NCBI RefSeq assembly: GCF_024809975.1 | Contig: NZ_JANUDY010000013.1 | Coordinates: 48,891-112,890, forward strand | DNA: 64,000 nt | Origin: Comamonas sp. BIGb0152 | GTDB lineage: Bacteria > Pseudomonadota > Gammaproteobacteria > Burkholderiales > Burkholderiaceae_C | Reading direction: 5' to 3' | Shown here: in pieces, positions 54,401 through 63,117 of the stretch | Numbering within the stretch: position 1 is the first letter of the stretch | Layout: the number at the start of each line of letters is the position of its first letter | Notes under the pieces: generated by a model | What the model was told of the DNA's origin: nothing | The model's database searches: none | What the model saw: only the letters and a program-made list of their open reading frames with translations | Made by a program: the position numbers and the translations under genes

Positions 54401-55451
54401 TGGCCGGGCGCGGTGCGCCGATCTGGTCAAAAGCCAGCTCGCCTGCCGCGTAGCGGCCCACACCCAGCGCAAGAGAGCCCGCCAGTGGTGGCATCGTGGG
54501 CATGGTGCCGCCATAGGCGCCCAATGCTGCCAAGCCCACTTGCACCGCGTCCTCCAGCCGAACGGTATTGACCAGGCTGTGCTGGAGTGTGAAAGAAGCC
54601 CCCCCTACAACATCGGGATAGCTATTGGATGGCGCTGTATTGCCACGAATGATGGCGTTGACCACCAGCGGAGCACTGCTTCCCTCTTTGTAGAAACCAC
54701 CGCCAAAACTATGGGTCGCCTGGTTGGCGCTGATGGTGGTGTTGTGGATGACAATGCTGCCGCCTGAGCTGCTGTGGATACCGCCGCCGCGAAGGGCGCG
54801 GTTGTTGGCAATGGTGCTGTTGTGGATCTCGAGCGCAGCGGCTGATGCATCATTCTGGATACCGCCGCCGTAGCCAAAAGATGCGTTGGTGGCCGTGTTG
54901 TTGGCCACCGTGCTGTTGATCAAGCGCAGGCTGCCGCTGTTGCGGATGCCACCTCCGTTGCTGGTGCCGTTGTTGTGGTTGTTCTCGATCCAGCAGCCAT
55001 CGACGGTGAGCGTCGCCGCACTGTAGATGCCTTGTTGCGCACCAGTCAGGCGCAGCCCTGATACCCCCACCACCAGCGGGTTGCCGGTGCCAGCAGCGCC
55101 TTGGCGCGCATTCAAGCGAAGCAGCACCTGGGAGGAAGCGCCCTGGACCGTCAGCAAATGCGCGCCCGGGCCCGCAATGTCCACGTTGTAATACGGCGTC
55201 AACTGCGAGATGGCGATGGTCTGCGGCACGGAGAACAAGCGGGCATCGAACTCAATGCGCGCCGTGCCCGTCGTATCCCTGTCCATATTGAGCGCCAAGA
55301 TGGCATTGCCCAGGGTACAGCTGCTGCGGTTGCCCGCATCACAGCCCGTTGCGTTGACGACCGCGCTGCTGACCGCATTGACCGTATAAGTTTTGGCCTG
55401 CGCCGCAAACGGCAGCACCGCGGCGGCTACCAGACTCGCCAGCCAGCGCAT
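51483..55451 (-). CDS. Large secreted beta-helix protein with IPTL-CTERM tail
   Basis: A 1322-residue exported protein. Signal peptide MRWLASLVAAAVLPFAAQA. Two right-handed beta-helix blocks of the choice-of-anchor Q/CSLREA type: the first opens SSCTLGNAILALN (residues about 45-365), the second NTCTLRDAVLQANLLGG (about 705-1060), both full of N-STI/NNT repeats such as NSTIANNRALRGGGIHSSSG. Between them are an Ig-like region and a TIG domain (VTGLTPAVADAAGGTVVTVN). A bacterial Ig-like domain (ASPEQVQQGQAVTLTATVTG) precedes the tail AVPTLSAWALALLAAL-GRR, an IPTL-CTERM exosortase sorting signal. A start at 55565 would add 38 residues; I prefer 55451. Surface adhesion or matrix function is inferred. 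Confidence 0.85.
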   Translation of the reverse strand: MRWLASLVAAAVLPFAAQAKTYTVNAVSSAVVNATGCDAGNRSSCTLGNAILALNMDRDTTGTARIEFDARLFSVPQTIAISQLTPYYNVDIAGPGAHLLTVQGASSQVLLRLNARQGAAGTGNPLVVGVSGLRLTGAQQGIYSAATLTVDGCWIENNHNNGTSNGGGIRNSGSLRLINSTVANNTATNASFGYGGGIQNDASAAALEIHNSTIANNRALRGGGIHSSSGGSIVIHNTTISANQATHSFGGGFYKEGSSAPLVVNAIIRGNTAPSNSYPDVVGGASFTLQHSLVNTVRLEDAVQVGLAALGAYGGTMPTMPPLAGSLALGVGRYAAGELAFDQIGAPRPATVGAVMDAGAVQGQGYTVGITSPSPFPSQVAPGAAMPVTVDVQSAGQPLVGVTPALRASVHAGLGSTASCAPSNASGQAACTVSFSLPGGVPVAGVSLSAYLGAASVSSLAFTVAAQQLGGFGISLPAQVAAGQAFNVTVNALDTDGHAMPSYSGTLHFSSSDAGAQLPADAALSGGVGSFSATLAATGQQQITVADPLSIPVAQGSANTQVRLLPPTVTGLTPAVADAAGGTVVTVNGSHFDTTAQVQFAGFTYIQPFNVTATSLSFVAPAGTGGSDAAVQVFTQGCYVAPPANNCMSPIMPASLLRFFAASYVVNHPGDSDGSQPQACAQGNANTCTLRDAVLQANLLGGAPTIRFDPAVFSAAAPQTITLAHGQISLAKDMAIVGPGADVLTISGNRASRVLQIEAAARSLRLAGLTLAQGRSNGGSALLNHSTGLVQLQNLVLAQNAAVPGGYSGGNDTLAQAGSGGAVYAQGAGTLEIDNTRFDSNNAAQLGGGLLLAAGHTATLRGSTWVANQATQGGSAIANLGSAAQIENSTITANDSQDAGSAGGAIYNQGASRLLLVNSTVAGNSNRHAGGISGMADGANTPSLTLVNTIVAGNSGGEGQTADIRSAGISVTDGGGNMYTQDSATTLDPGLAPLGNYGGVMQTMLALPGSRSICAGVASAADATVPVLDQRGAARPYAGAGLLPASCVDAGAVQTHYAMQFSVQPSAVALNTPMLPAPQVTLQENGQGFNSTSYPALGTLASLGSVQLAQGSGAGRLAKLVLAGAPVSVDLATATGSAVFDDLAFADAGSHSLVASLAINPQLAEPAVLQASSASFAVGQAAAQISLEASPEQVQQGQAVTLTATVTGSAPGGTVTFRDGATVLCGGPVALVTVGDTATASCTTTGLAQGERAITVTYSGDSNNAGAVTLTPSQVVVTAPPGNGGVNPIAVPTLSAWALALLAALMAGMGLLGRRGVARKAD

Positions 55452-55561
55452 GGCCCCCCAGCCACCACCCGCCAGCAGATGCGGCCTGAATGGCCGAACC
55501 CGCCCCGCCCTCGCTTTGTTGCCGCCCTCCGCACCGGCTGCAGCCTTGCCCCATCGATCCA

Positions 55562-55901
55562 TCATGACCCCCAGTTTTGCGTGTTGAGCGCAGCGTAAAG
55601 GGGGATGGGAGCTTTGACATCCCGCAAATTAGTGATTTGGGGGTGGGCACTGCAGCCCTGCGCAGGACCAGGCGCAGAAATCGGGGGCTGGACGCAGCGG
55701 CAGCAGGTGCAGGCAGCTGGCAGCTGGCCATCCGTCCGTTTGACTTGCCTGGTCGCCTGTTCCAGCTTGGCATCGATCAGAGACAAACGGGCAGGTTCGC
55801 TGCTTGCGGGCACTGGCCTGCGGGCGAGCAACGCAGCCCCCCTTCTCGCCATTCAGCCCATCAGCAGCCAAATTCTGGTGGTCTCCATCGTGCTCGGACA
55901 T
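55562..55901 (-). pseudogene. Frameshifted relative of the 64-aa protein at 35082-35276
   Basis: From ATG 55899-55901 the frame reads MSEHDGDHQNLAADGLNGEK, then the homology continues in another frame as AALLARRPVPASSEPARLSL and IDAKLEQATRQ. The two join if one base is removed from a run of six G (C 55837-55842 on the plus strand). The result aligns with MSEQRKNDQEKD... and HARLSLIDAKIEQ of the intact gene. Either a true frameshift or a homopolymer sequencing error. The rest of 55566-56204 has no clear gene. Confidence 0.5.
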
Positions 55902-56204
55902 TTGGTTTTCTTTCATTTTCTTTGGAAAACAACCCATCCCTATTTCTGAGAAGAACACGACGGCCCATAGCCCAAACTACAAACCATGCGAATGGCGCTG
56001 GCAGGCAGAAAAAGAGTGCGTAGCGAACTTCGCGCCCGTCATGCAGCCAGGCCAGCGCCCCTGGCGCGATGTTTATGCAGGCCATTTCAGCAGCAGAGGC
56101 AGGCTGGCCGCTGACATGCTGCAACGAGGCGCGCAGCTAAGCTCAGGCGATCTGGCCGCCTTGCAGGCGCCCCCAACGCACACGCACCACACGCGCAGCA
56201 CGAC

Positions 56205-57221
56205 ATGGTCCCCCTCCCCAAGCCACTGGCCTATGTAACGGACGCCACACCCGGGTGGCAGCGCATCCCCGATGGAGACGGGTTCGTCTACCACAACCAG
56301 CGCGGGCAGACCATCCGCAACCCGCGCCAGCTCCAGCGCATTCGCCAGTTGGTGATTCCGCCGGCCTACACCGATGTCTGGATTTGCCCCGATCCACAAG
56401 GCCACCTTCAGGCCACTGGCCGCGATGCCCGAGGGCGCAAGCAGTACCGCTACCATCCGCTCTGGCAGGAGCAGCGCAAACAGACCAAGTTCGACCGCAT
56501 GGCCGCCTTTGCCGCCAAGCTGGGGTGCATTCGCCGGCGCATCCAGCGTGACCTGAAGGCGGGTGACACCACGCAGAGCTCAGTCGCGGCGGCCGTCGTT
56601 CGCCTGCTCGACACCACTGCACTGCGCATTGGCAATGACAGCTATGCCCGCGACAACGGCTCCTTTGGTTTGACGACCTTGCGCAACCGCCATGTGACGA
56701 TGCGCGCATCGCGTATCCGGCTGGCGTTCAAAGGCAAGAGCGGTGTGGAGCAGCAGGTGGAGCTGGACGACCCGCGCGTGGCGCGCATCGTGCGGCGCTG
56801 CCAGGAGCTGCCCGGGCAGCGGCTGTTCCAGTACCTCAATGAGGACGGAGAGCGCAAGCAGCTGCGCTCGGAGCACGTCAATGCCTATCTGCACGAGATC
56901 GCCGGCGAAGACTTCAGTGCCAAGGACTTTCGCACCTGGCATGCCAGCGTGCTGGCCTTGTCGCTGGCACTGCAGTCGCGCAGCGGCGATGCCCCGCTGA
57001 GCGCGCCCGATATCGTCAAGCAGGTCGCCCAGCACCTGGGCAACACCGTGGCGGTCTGCCGCAAGTTCTACATCCATCCGCAGGTGATGGCGCGGTGCGA
57101 AGCGCAGGATGGCACACCCGATATGCCGGCCCCCAAGACCAGCAGGGCAACAGGCCTGCAGGCAGCAGAGCGCGCCTTGCTGGCGTTGTTGGGCAGCGGT
57201 AGGCGCAGGCGCAAGGCCTAA
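56205..57221 (+). CDS. DNA topoisomerase IB (bacterial/poxvirus type)
   Basis: A 338-residue tyrosine topoisomerase that relaxes supercoils through a 3'-phosphotyrosine. N-terminal domain about 1-95 (GFVYHNQRGQTIRNPRQLQR, QLVIPPAYTDVWICPDPQGH, GRKQYRYHPLW). The catalytic domain has LRIGNDSYARDNGSFGLTTL, FKGKSGVEQQVEL, FRTWHAS with the catalytic Arg/His, and nucleophile Tyr289 in VCRKFYIHP. It stands between two minus-strand IPTL-CTERM genes. Start ATG 56205 fits the family start. Confidence 0.95.
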   Translation: MVPLPKPLAYVTDATPGWQRIPDGDGFVYHNQRGQTIRNPRQLQRIRQLVIPPAYTDVWICPDPQGHLQATGRDARGRKQYRYHPLWQEQRKQTKFDRMAAFAAKLGCIRRRIQRDLKAGDTTQSSVAAAVVRLLDTTALRIGNDSYARDNGSFGLTTLRNRHVTMRASRIRLAFKGKSGVEQQVELDDPRVARIVRRCQELPGQRLFQYLNEDGERKQLRSEHVNAYLHEIAGEDFSAKDFRTWHASVLALSLALQSRSGDAPLSAPDIVKQVAQHLGNTVAVCRKFYIHPQVMARCEAQDGTPDMPAPKTSRATGLQAAERALLALLGSGRRRRKA

Positions 57222-57265
57222 ATAGGACAGGCACGGCGGCAGCGCAGGCCATGCGCTGGATAGCG

Positions 57266-57318
57266 CTCTGCAAAACCCTCGCCTAGTGGGAGGGATGCGG
57301 AGCCCCAGATGCCGGAAG
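57266..57318. repeat. Partial copy D of the intergenic repeat
   Basis: CTCTGCAAAACCCTCGCC followed by a GGGATGCGGA stretch matches the left end of copy C (50796 onward). The sequence then diverges and no right end is found, so only a half copy remains, directly after the topoisomerase gene. Confidence 0.45.
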
Positions 57319-57353
57319 GCCCTGGTGGCCGCAAGCACAGGGCCCCAATAAAA

Positions 57354-57382
57354 ACGCCGATATCCCGGGGAGATATCGGCGT
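57354..57382 (-). terminator. Rho-independent terminator of the DUF11 protein gene
   Basis: ACGCCGATATC (57354-57364) pairs exactly with GATATCGGCGT (57372-57382) around CCGGGGA. Read on the minus strand it is followed by TTTTTATT, the expected U tract, 45 bases after the stop of the gene ending at 57427. It may also stop topoisomerase transcripts. Confidence 0.85.
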
Positions 57383-57426
57383 CGCACCCTGCATCGATAG
57401 CTGCGATCAGCTTCGATCAGCGGCTA

Positions 57427-60400
57427 TCAGTCACGTTTTGTGCTGCGCAGGCCTGCCATGCCCATGGCCGCCACGGCCAGCATCATCAGCATCAGCTTCC
57501 AGGCGTCCAAGGTGGGAACCGCCTTGAGCTTGGAGCCCGAGCCATCAATCGGTGTATCGGGGGAATCAGTTTGGCGGTTGGTAAAGGTACAGACCAGCTC
57601 TTCCGCCGCGACCAGCGCAACACGCAGCTGCCTTGCGGTCAGATCCGTGGTCACTGCGCTTTGGGGTGCCGCACCGTTCTGGGTGGTGCATTGGATGCTG
57701 ACAAGCTTCCAGCCGGCCGCTGCGTTTTCAGTCCAGGTGTAGGTTTGGCCTGCCTCCAGGTCCGCGATGGTCTGGCTGCCCGTTCCCGCATTCGTGAGCA
57801 CCGTGGTGGTCGCCGGAACGCCCGTGCCTGTACCTGCAAAGCTGAACGTCGCGCTGCCCGCTGCGGCGCCGCCCGCCGCCGTCTGGGCCAGCTTGGTGAT
57901 GGTCAGCTTACCGGCAGGCAAGGCAGACAGCGTATTGGTCACCACCACCGACAGCGGCGTGTTGGGGCCGAGCACCGAGGTCGGGTTGGGCACAATCGTC
58001 GCAGCGCCAGTCCAGGCATAGCCATTGGGCGCCGCAGGGGGCGTGTCTTCCGTCACCGTGCAGGCATCTTTGTCGTAAAAGCTCAGCGCAGCGCTATCGC
58101 CGCTCACAGCGCCAGCGGCAACCGTCGCCGACCACTTTTGTGCAGGCTGCGCACCACAGGTGATGCTTCCGCTGAAAGTCATCGCCGCAGGCATGCCCGC
58201 CGCAGGCAGGCCCGCGACCTTTTTCGTCACCGTGATGGGCGAGCTGGTGTTGAAAATCTGGAAGTTCACCGTGCTGCTATTGGACTTGGGCACCGGATCA
58301 AGCCAGCCAGGCGCCACCGCTGCCGAGGCGGTGTTGGCAAAGGTGCCTGCCGTGTTTCCAGCCGCTCCCGTGATGACAAAGCGAACGATTCCACCGTCCG
58401 GCAGCGTGGGGATGGTGCTGCTGACCTGGTGGCCCGCACTGTCGTAGTTCACCGCGCCGCAGACCGCGCCCGGCGTTTGGGCAACGCAGACCGCATTGCC
58501 ATAGACAAACCCGCTGGGCAAGGGGTCGGAAAAAGCCACATTGTTGGCCACGGCCGAGCCCGTGGCATTGGCCACATCGATGGTGTACACCACGGTGGAG
58601 CCGCTGACACTGGTGGTTACAGGATCTACCTTTTTGTTGACGGAGATATCCGCACAACTGACGGGCAGAGTTACCTGTGCGGAATTAGTGCCCGGGCCCA
58701 TATCGATATAGCCTGCAGGCACAGAAGCGGAGAAGGTATTCAAGATATAGCTGGATGCGGTATTGCCACAGGAGGGCACATCCAGCGCAGTCGGGGTCAT
58801 GGTATAGGCCACCGTCACCGTGCCACCTACCGGAAGCCGAGGGACAGATGTGCTGAATACCGCCACATCAATCCCTGCCTGGGACTGGTTGCCAAAATTC
58901 GAGGCATCCGGGCACACAGCGCCCCCTGTCGCATTGCAGCTGGCGAAGGACGTACTGGTATTGATGTACTGGTAAGGCGCGCCGTAGGTGTAATTGGCAA
59001 AATTGGTGATGGCATCATTGATCTGCACCTGGTCCACCGCATTGGGGCCGTTATTGACCAGCTTCATGGTGTAGGTAATAGGCTGGCCTGCCACAAATAC
59101 ATTGCTGCTTTGCGTCTTGCTGACCTCCAGATCGGTTTGCGGGCAGTCAGGCGCCCGAGGCGTTTGAATAGTTACCTGCGATGCATTATTGTCGTAGTTG
59201 CTGTCCGTCGTTCCACTGGGCAAGGTGGCTCTGAATTCATTTTGTATAAAGCCTGCGCCCGAGCTGCAGCGCTGCGTGCCCACGATGGTAGGTGTCATCG
59301 TGTAGACAATGCTCAGCGCCCCGCCCACAGGCAATGCGGGAACCGTGGTATCGAACAAGTTGTAGTCAATACCAGTTGCAGAGACATTATTAAAATTTGA
59401 ATCATCAGGGCAAACCGCAGAACCCGAGGCCGTACAAGCTACAAATACCGCATCGATATTGATGTAGCCATAAGGGGCGCCGGCGTTGTAGTTGGAAAAG
59501 CTCGTAATGGCATCACGAATGCTGGCTCCGTTCGCTGCATTGGGGCCATTGTTCACCAAGGTCATCGTATAGGTCACCGGGGTGCCCGATGCAAACACAT
59601 CGCTGCTCTGGGTTTTGGTAACTGCCAAATCCGTTTGCGGGCAATTGGGCGACTGCGGGGTGGAAATACTCACCTGGGCGGCATTGTTGTCGTAGTTGGA
59701 ATCGGTCATGCCCGCTGGCACCGAGGCCCGGAATTCATTGCGCAGAAAACCCCCGCCCGTGCTGCAGCGCTGAACACCGGTAACGCTGGGCGTCATGGTG
59801 TAGACAATGGTGATCAGCCCGCCCGACGGCAAGGTCGGCACCGTGGTATCAAACAACACATAGTCAATACCCGTCGCAGACTGGCTGTTGAAATTGGAAG
59901 CAGCCGGGCACACGGCCCCGCCGGCAACCGTACAGCTGACCAAGGCGGTGCTGATCGTCAGATAGTCATAAGGGGGGCCCGCGTTGTAGTTGGCAAAGTT
60001 CGTCAGGCTGTCTCGAATATTGGCACCGTCTGCACTGGCCGGCCCTTTGTTCTCCAGCGTCATGGTGTAAGTTACCGGCACCCCAGGCGCAAATACATTG
60101 CTGCTCTGGGTCTTGGTTACTGCCAAATCGGTTCTGTAAGACATCGCCGTGCTGACCACACTGCTGTTGGTAGCAAGGTCTGGATCGGTCACGCCCGCTG
60201 GGGTATCGATACGCGCCGAGTTCGTGATACTCGATGGCCCGCTACTCGGGAAAGTCCCCGTAATCTCAATGATTACCCGGCCCAGCGCTGGTAAAGCAGG
60301 AATACTCCCAGCAACGCTGGCACTGCTAATCGCCAGGGATGCCGGGCACACCGCCCCATTGGTGGCTGAGATGCAGCTGGCAGCAATATTGGCCAAGCCG

Positions 60401-60624
60401 GGCGGCAGATTGTCCACCACGTTGGCACCATTGGCAGCACCCGGACCGTTGTTATCGATGGTCAGCACATAGGAAAAGCTCTCACCCCCGTTCGCAGACA
60501 CTGGCCCGGTTTTGGTGATTTGCAAATCGGCAGTTTGCGCTTGCGCAAAAACCGGCAACAGCATGCTTGAGAATACCAGGAAGCAGAGCTGCCCTATTCT
60601 CTTCTGAATGAAATTACAAGACAT
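57427..60624 (-). CDS. DUF11-repeat secreted protein with IPTL-CTERM tail
   Basis: A 1065-residue exported protein. Signal peptide CFLVFSSMLLPVFAQA (cleaved near residue 30). Five DUF11-type Ig-like repeats follow (ADLQITKTGPV at 32, TDLAVTKTQSSNVF at 165, TDLAVTKTQSSDVF at 333, TDLEVSKTQSSNVF at 498, ADISVNKKVDPV at about 658); repeats 2-4 are highly similar, about 165 residues each. Two further Ig/SpaA-like domains (ITVTKKVAGLPAAGM, KLTITKLAQTAAGG) precede the tail AVPTLDAWKLMLMM...TKRD, an IPTL-CTERM exosortase signal. The upstream 200 bp is AT-rich. A fibrous surface role is inferred. Confidence 0.9.
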   Translation of the reverse strand: MSCNFIQKRIGQLCFLVFSSMLLPVFAQAQTADLQITKTGPVSANGGESFSYVLTIDNNGPGAANGANVVDNLPPGLANIAASCISATNGAVCPASLAISSASVAGSIPALPALGRVIIEITGTFPSSGPSSITNSARIDTPAGVTDPDLATNSSVVSTAMSYRTDLAVTKTQSSNVFAPGVPVTYTMTLENKGPASADGANIRDSLTNFANYNAGPPYDYLTISTALVSCTVAGGAVCPAASNFNSQSATGIDYVLFDTTVPTLPSGGLITIVYTMTPSVTGVQRCSTGGGFLRNEFRASVPAGMTDSNYDNNAAQVSISTPQSPNCPQTDLAVTKTQSSDVFASGTPVTYTMTLVNNGPNAANGASIRDAITSFSNYNAGAPYGYINIDAVFVACTASGSAVCPDDSNFNNVSATGIDYNLFDTTVPALPVGGALSIVYTMTPTIVGTQRCSSGAGFIQNEFRATLPSGTTDSNYDNNASQVTIQTPRAPDCPQTDLEVSKTQSSNVFVAGQPITYTMKLVNNGPNAVDQVQINDAITNFANYTYGAPYQYINTSTSFASCNATGGAVCPDASNFGNQSQAGIDVAVFSTSVPRLPVGGTVTVAYTMTPTALDVPSCGNTASSYILNTFSASVPAGYIDMGPGTNSAQVTLPVSCADISVNKKVDPVTTSVSGSTVVYTIDVANATGSAVANNVAFSDPLPSGFVYGNAVCVAQTPGAVCGAVNYDSAGHQVSSTIPTLPDGGIVRFVITGAAGNTAGTFANTASAAVAPGWLDPVPKSNSSTVNFQIFNTSSPITVTKKVAGLPAAGMPAAMTFSGSITCGAQPAQKWSATVAAGAVSGDSAALSFYDKDACTVTEDTPPAAPNGYAWTGAATIVPNPTSVLGPNTPLSVVVTNTLSALPAGKLTITKLAQTAAGGAAAGSATFSFAGTGTGVPATTTVLTNAGTGSQTIADLEAGQTYTWTENAAAGWKLVSIQCTTQNGAAPQSAVTTDLTARQLRVALVAAEELVCTFTNRQTDSPDTPIDGSGSKLKAVPTLDAWKLMLMMLAVAAMGMAGLRSTKRD

Positions 60625-61815
60625 ATAAATCTTTAAAAATAAAGAATTTTCTGGATTTATTCAGGATTAGAAATAGCCACCACATTGAAGCCAATGCATA
60701 GCACTTACCCGAAAATTCTTGCCTCAAAAACCAAGTCAGAACCTGACATAGGAAACCCGATCCCCTCATGACTTTTCCGGCCACCAACGGCTGTAGAAAA
60801 GTCAATCTCCTCCAACTCTGCAACCGTCAACAATTGACAAATTCTAAGAAAAATTGCATTTAATCAAAGAAATCTATTTTATTTCAAAGCACCCATTAAG
60901 ACTGTGAACAATCTCTTATTGAGGGTTAATGCATGCCGCAGCCAGGCACACGGTGCGAACTCCCTCGCCCCCTGGTTGGCCGCAAGATCGCGCGTGCCCA
61001 AGGGGCTTGGACAAGGCAAAAGCAACGGCGCAAAAACAGCGCAAGCGCAGCATGGAGGTTTGGCACACCCACCCTCGCTTGCGAGGGCGCCTGTCTGGTG
61101 CTCAAAGCGAGGATGGGTGTTGGCATGCGCGTTTGCGCTCAGCGGCGCTGGCAGCACATGCCAGGGCCCCGGGCTCGCGCCGGGCACGCAACAATGGCCG
61201 GGGCCAGCGCCGTGGTTGGCTGCATTCCTCGGCCAGTTGCACAAGCCCGGCTGGCGGAGCCAGGCGTACCGCGCATCGGGGCGCAGCAAAAACCCATGGG
61301 CATGCTTGCCGCCAGTGCAGCCGGTCACTGTTGATCAACGGGCCATGAATGCCATGCCACGCAATCGGCACTGGCGCTGTGCCGGGCAGCGCCAGGCCAC
61401 CGCGCTGGCATGGCACGGACGGGGTCCTCGGCCATCGCTGGCTTGTCAGCAAGCACCAAGCCAACGGTTGTCAGGTCTGCGGTGGGATGCCGCAAGGGGG
61501 TGGCACAAGGCGTGCAGCAAAGCGCCAGCGCGGGGGCAGGTTCAGCGGCGTGCTGTGCCAGGCAGGCACGCGGACTTCGGTCCCCCGGTGCCCCGCTTAG
61601 GTCGATGTCCGCCTCCGCATCGAAGCGGGCAAGCGCATGGCCGGTCAACGGCAACTGGCGCGTGCCTTCAACCTCCCACCGTGCCCCGCCGCAGCGCAAG
61701 TGGCAAGTGCCGCGCCCTGCTTGCCCAGGGTGTTGACGATGCGGTTTGGGCCTCCCCGGCTGGGGAGGCTTCGCAACCGCCTAGAGCGGATTGTTTCGGC
61801 AGTGTCGATGCAGGC
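60625..61815. other. 1.2-kb stretch without a credible gene
   Basis: The first 270 bp (to about 60900) are AT-rich and contain two hairpins: TGACTTTTC/GAAAAGTCA (60769-60777, 60796-60804) and GTCAA-CAA-TTGAC near 60826-60838; these are the likely leader and promoter of the DUF11 gene. From 60900 the DNA is GC-rich with open frames on both strands whose products are rich in Arg, Gly, Ala, His and Trp and look like antisense or decayed sequence. A GCCTCCCC/GGGGAGGC hairpin lies at 61750-61769, 47 bases past the stop of the next gene, and may terminate it. Confidence 0.5.
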
Positions 61816-63117
61816 TTACCGCGCTTGGCGGCGTTTGTGGCCCACCCGGAATGCCCCAGCCAATGCAGACAGAATGCCCGACAGCAAGAGCAGGCCCCAA
61901 GGTGCATTGACGGGAACCGGTGTGGCAGCTGGTGGTGTGCTGGGCGCGGTGAATGTCACGGTCGATACCTGGGGTGGGTTCAAGCCGGCAGACTCCATAT
62001 TGTCTGGCCCATTGGCATAGGCCGCCGCTGTATTCGATGTCACGCTGACAGAAATCGTGCAGGACTCCATGCTGTCGGCCAAATTACCCGTGACATCAAT
62101 GGCGGTGGCACCCGCTGCTGCGGTGACCACGCCACTCGGGCAGCTCGTGCTGGCCGCAGGCGTTGCGGCCACCACCAGGCCTGCGGGCAGATGGTCGGTG
62201 AACGACCACCCTGCTTTTGCACCCAACTCCGCCGTATTGGTCACGGTGAATGTGAGCACACTGGTGCCACCCACCGCCTGGGTCACGGGGCTGAAGGATT
62301 TGTCCAGTGTGGGGCTTACATCCAGCAGCTGAATGTTGTCGAATGCATGGTCATTGCCACCACCACTGCCATTCGCATTCGTCATGCGGATACCGACGGC
62401 CGCGGTGTTGATCAGCACCCCGCCACTTTGGTGTGTGCCCAAAATAGCGCCTTGGCTGCCCGTCGATGCGCCAGCATTACCGAGGGCCGGCATGTCCAGC
62501 AAGCTGCCCTGGCATCCATCAATCTGGCCACCTGCGGTGACAGGGGACCCGGCATCGAGCAAATAGAACTGCAGTTGGGGTGCGCTGGCCCGGTAGCAGT
62601 TGGCCGCAGCTACATCGATACCGACGGCGATGAACCGGCTCGGCGAGGGCAAGGCAATGGTATTGACCGTCTCGAACTCCACCCGCCCCGCGCCGGGATT
62701 ATTAGAGGTATAGGCAGACACTGCAAAATTGGTGGCGGGCGTGGCCTGGCCCTTGAACGTACCCAAGGCTTGTGCAAGCTGCTGCGTCACGTTCCAGGCC
62801 TCTTGGCTCCCACAACTGGCAGTCTGACCGTCATTGCCCGCCACAGGCTGGTCGGCAGACGAAAGAAGGCCATTGCAGCTGGTCAGCCAAACCGAATCAG
62901 CCGAATAGGTTTGGCCGGCGACGCCCTGATAGCCCGTCAGAATCTCTCCACTGGTGGCGGGTGGGAGGTTTTGAAAATCCTCGGTAAATATCACCGCCGG
63001 ATTTTGTGGCACACCAGGCACCGCATGCGCTGCACCGGATGCCAGCAAAGCCGCACCCCCTAGGGTGCACAGGCTCAAACAGTAAGAAAGGCGCGATGGA
63101 ATGCCAGGAAATGGCAT
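61816..63117 (-). CDS. Secreted protein with exosortase-type C-terminal anchor
   Basis: A 433-residue exported protein. Signal peptide CLSLCTLGGAALLASGAAHA. The first 240 residues are an unknown Cys-containing beta domain; from about 250 a DUF11/DUF7933-like domain begins (SPTLDKSFSPVTQAVGGTSV then LTFTVTNTA). The end PVPVNAPWGLLLLSGILSAL followed by HKRRQAR is a variant of the IPTL/VPxxxxWG-CTERM sorting signal: Pro-Trp motif, hydrophobic helix, basic tail. ATG 63115-63117 is preferred, as the longer start (63162) adds residues before the signal peptide. Confidence 0.8.
   Translation of the reverse strand: MPFPGIPSRLSYCLSLCTLGGAALLASGAAHAVPGVPQNPAVIFTEDFQNLPPATSGEILTGYQGVAGQTYSADSVWLTSCNGLLSSADQPVAGNDGQTASCGSQEAWNVTQQLAQALGTFKGQATPATNFAVSAYTSNNPGAGRVEFETVNTIALPSPSRFIAVGIDVAAANCYRASAPQLQFYLLDAGSPVTAGGQIDGCQGSLLDMPALGNAGASTGSQGAILGTHQSGGVLINTAAVGIRMTNANGSGGGNDHAFDNIQLLDVSPTLDKSFSPVTQAVGGTSVLTFTVTNTAELGAKAGWSFTDHLPAGLVVAATPAASTSCPSGVVTAAAGATAIDVTGNLADSMESCTISVSVTSNTAAAYANGPDNMESAGLNPPQVSTVTFTAPSTPPAATPVPVNAPWGLLLLSGILSALAGAFRVGHKRRQAR

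Noticed and set aside
60904..63063. 719-codon plus-strand open frame
   Set aside because: It is antisense to the secreted protein gene at 61816-63117 for more than half its length, and its product is rich in Arg, His, Gln and Cys without any domain. Long antisense frames are expected in GC-rich DNA.
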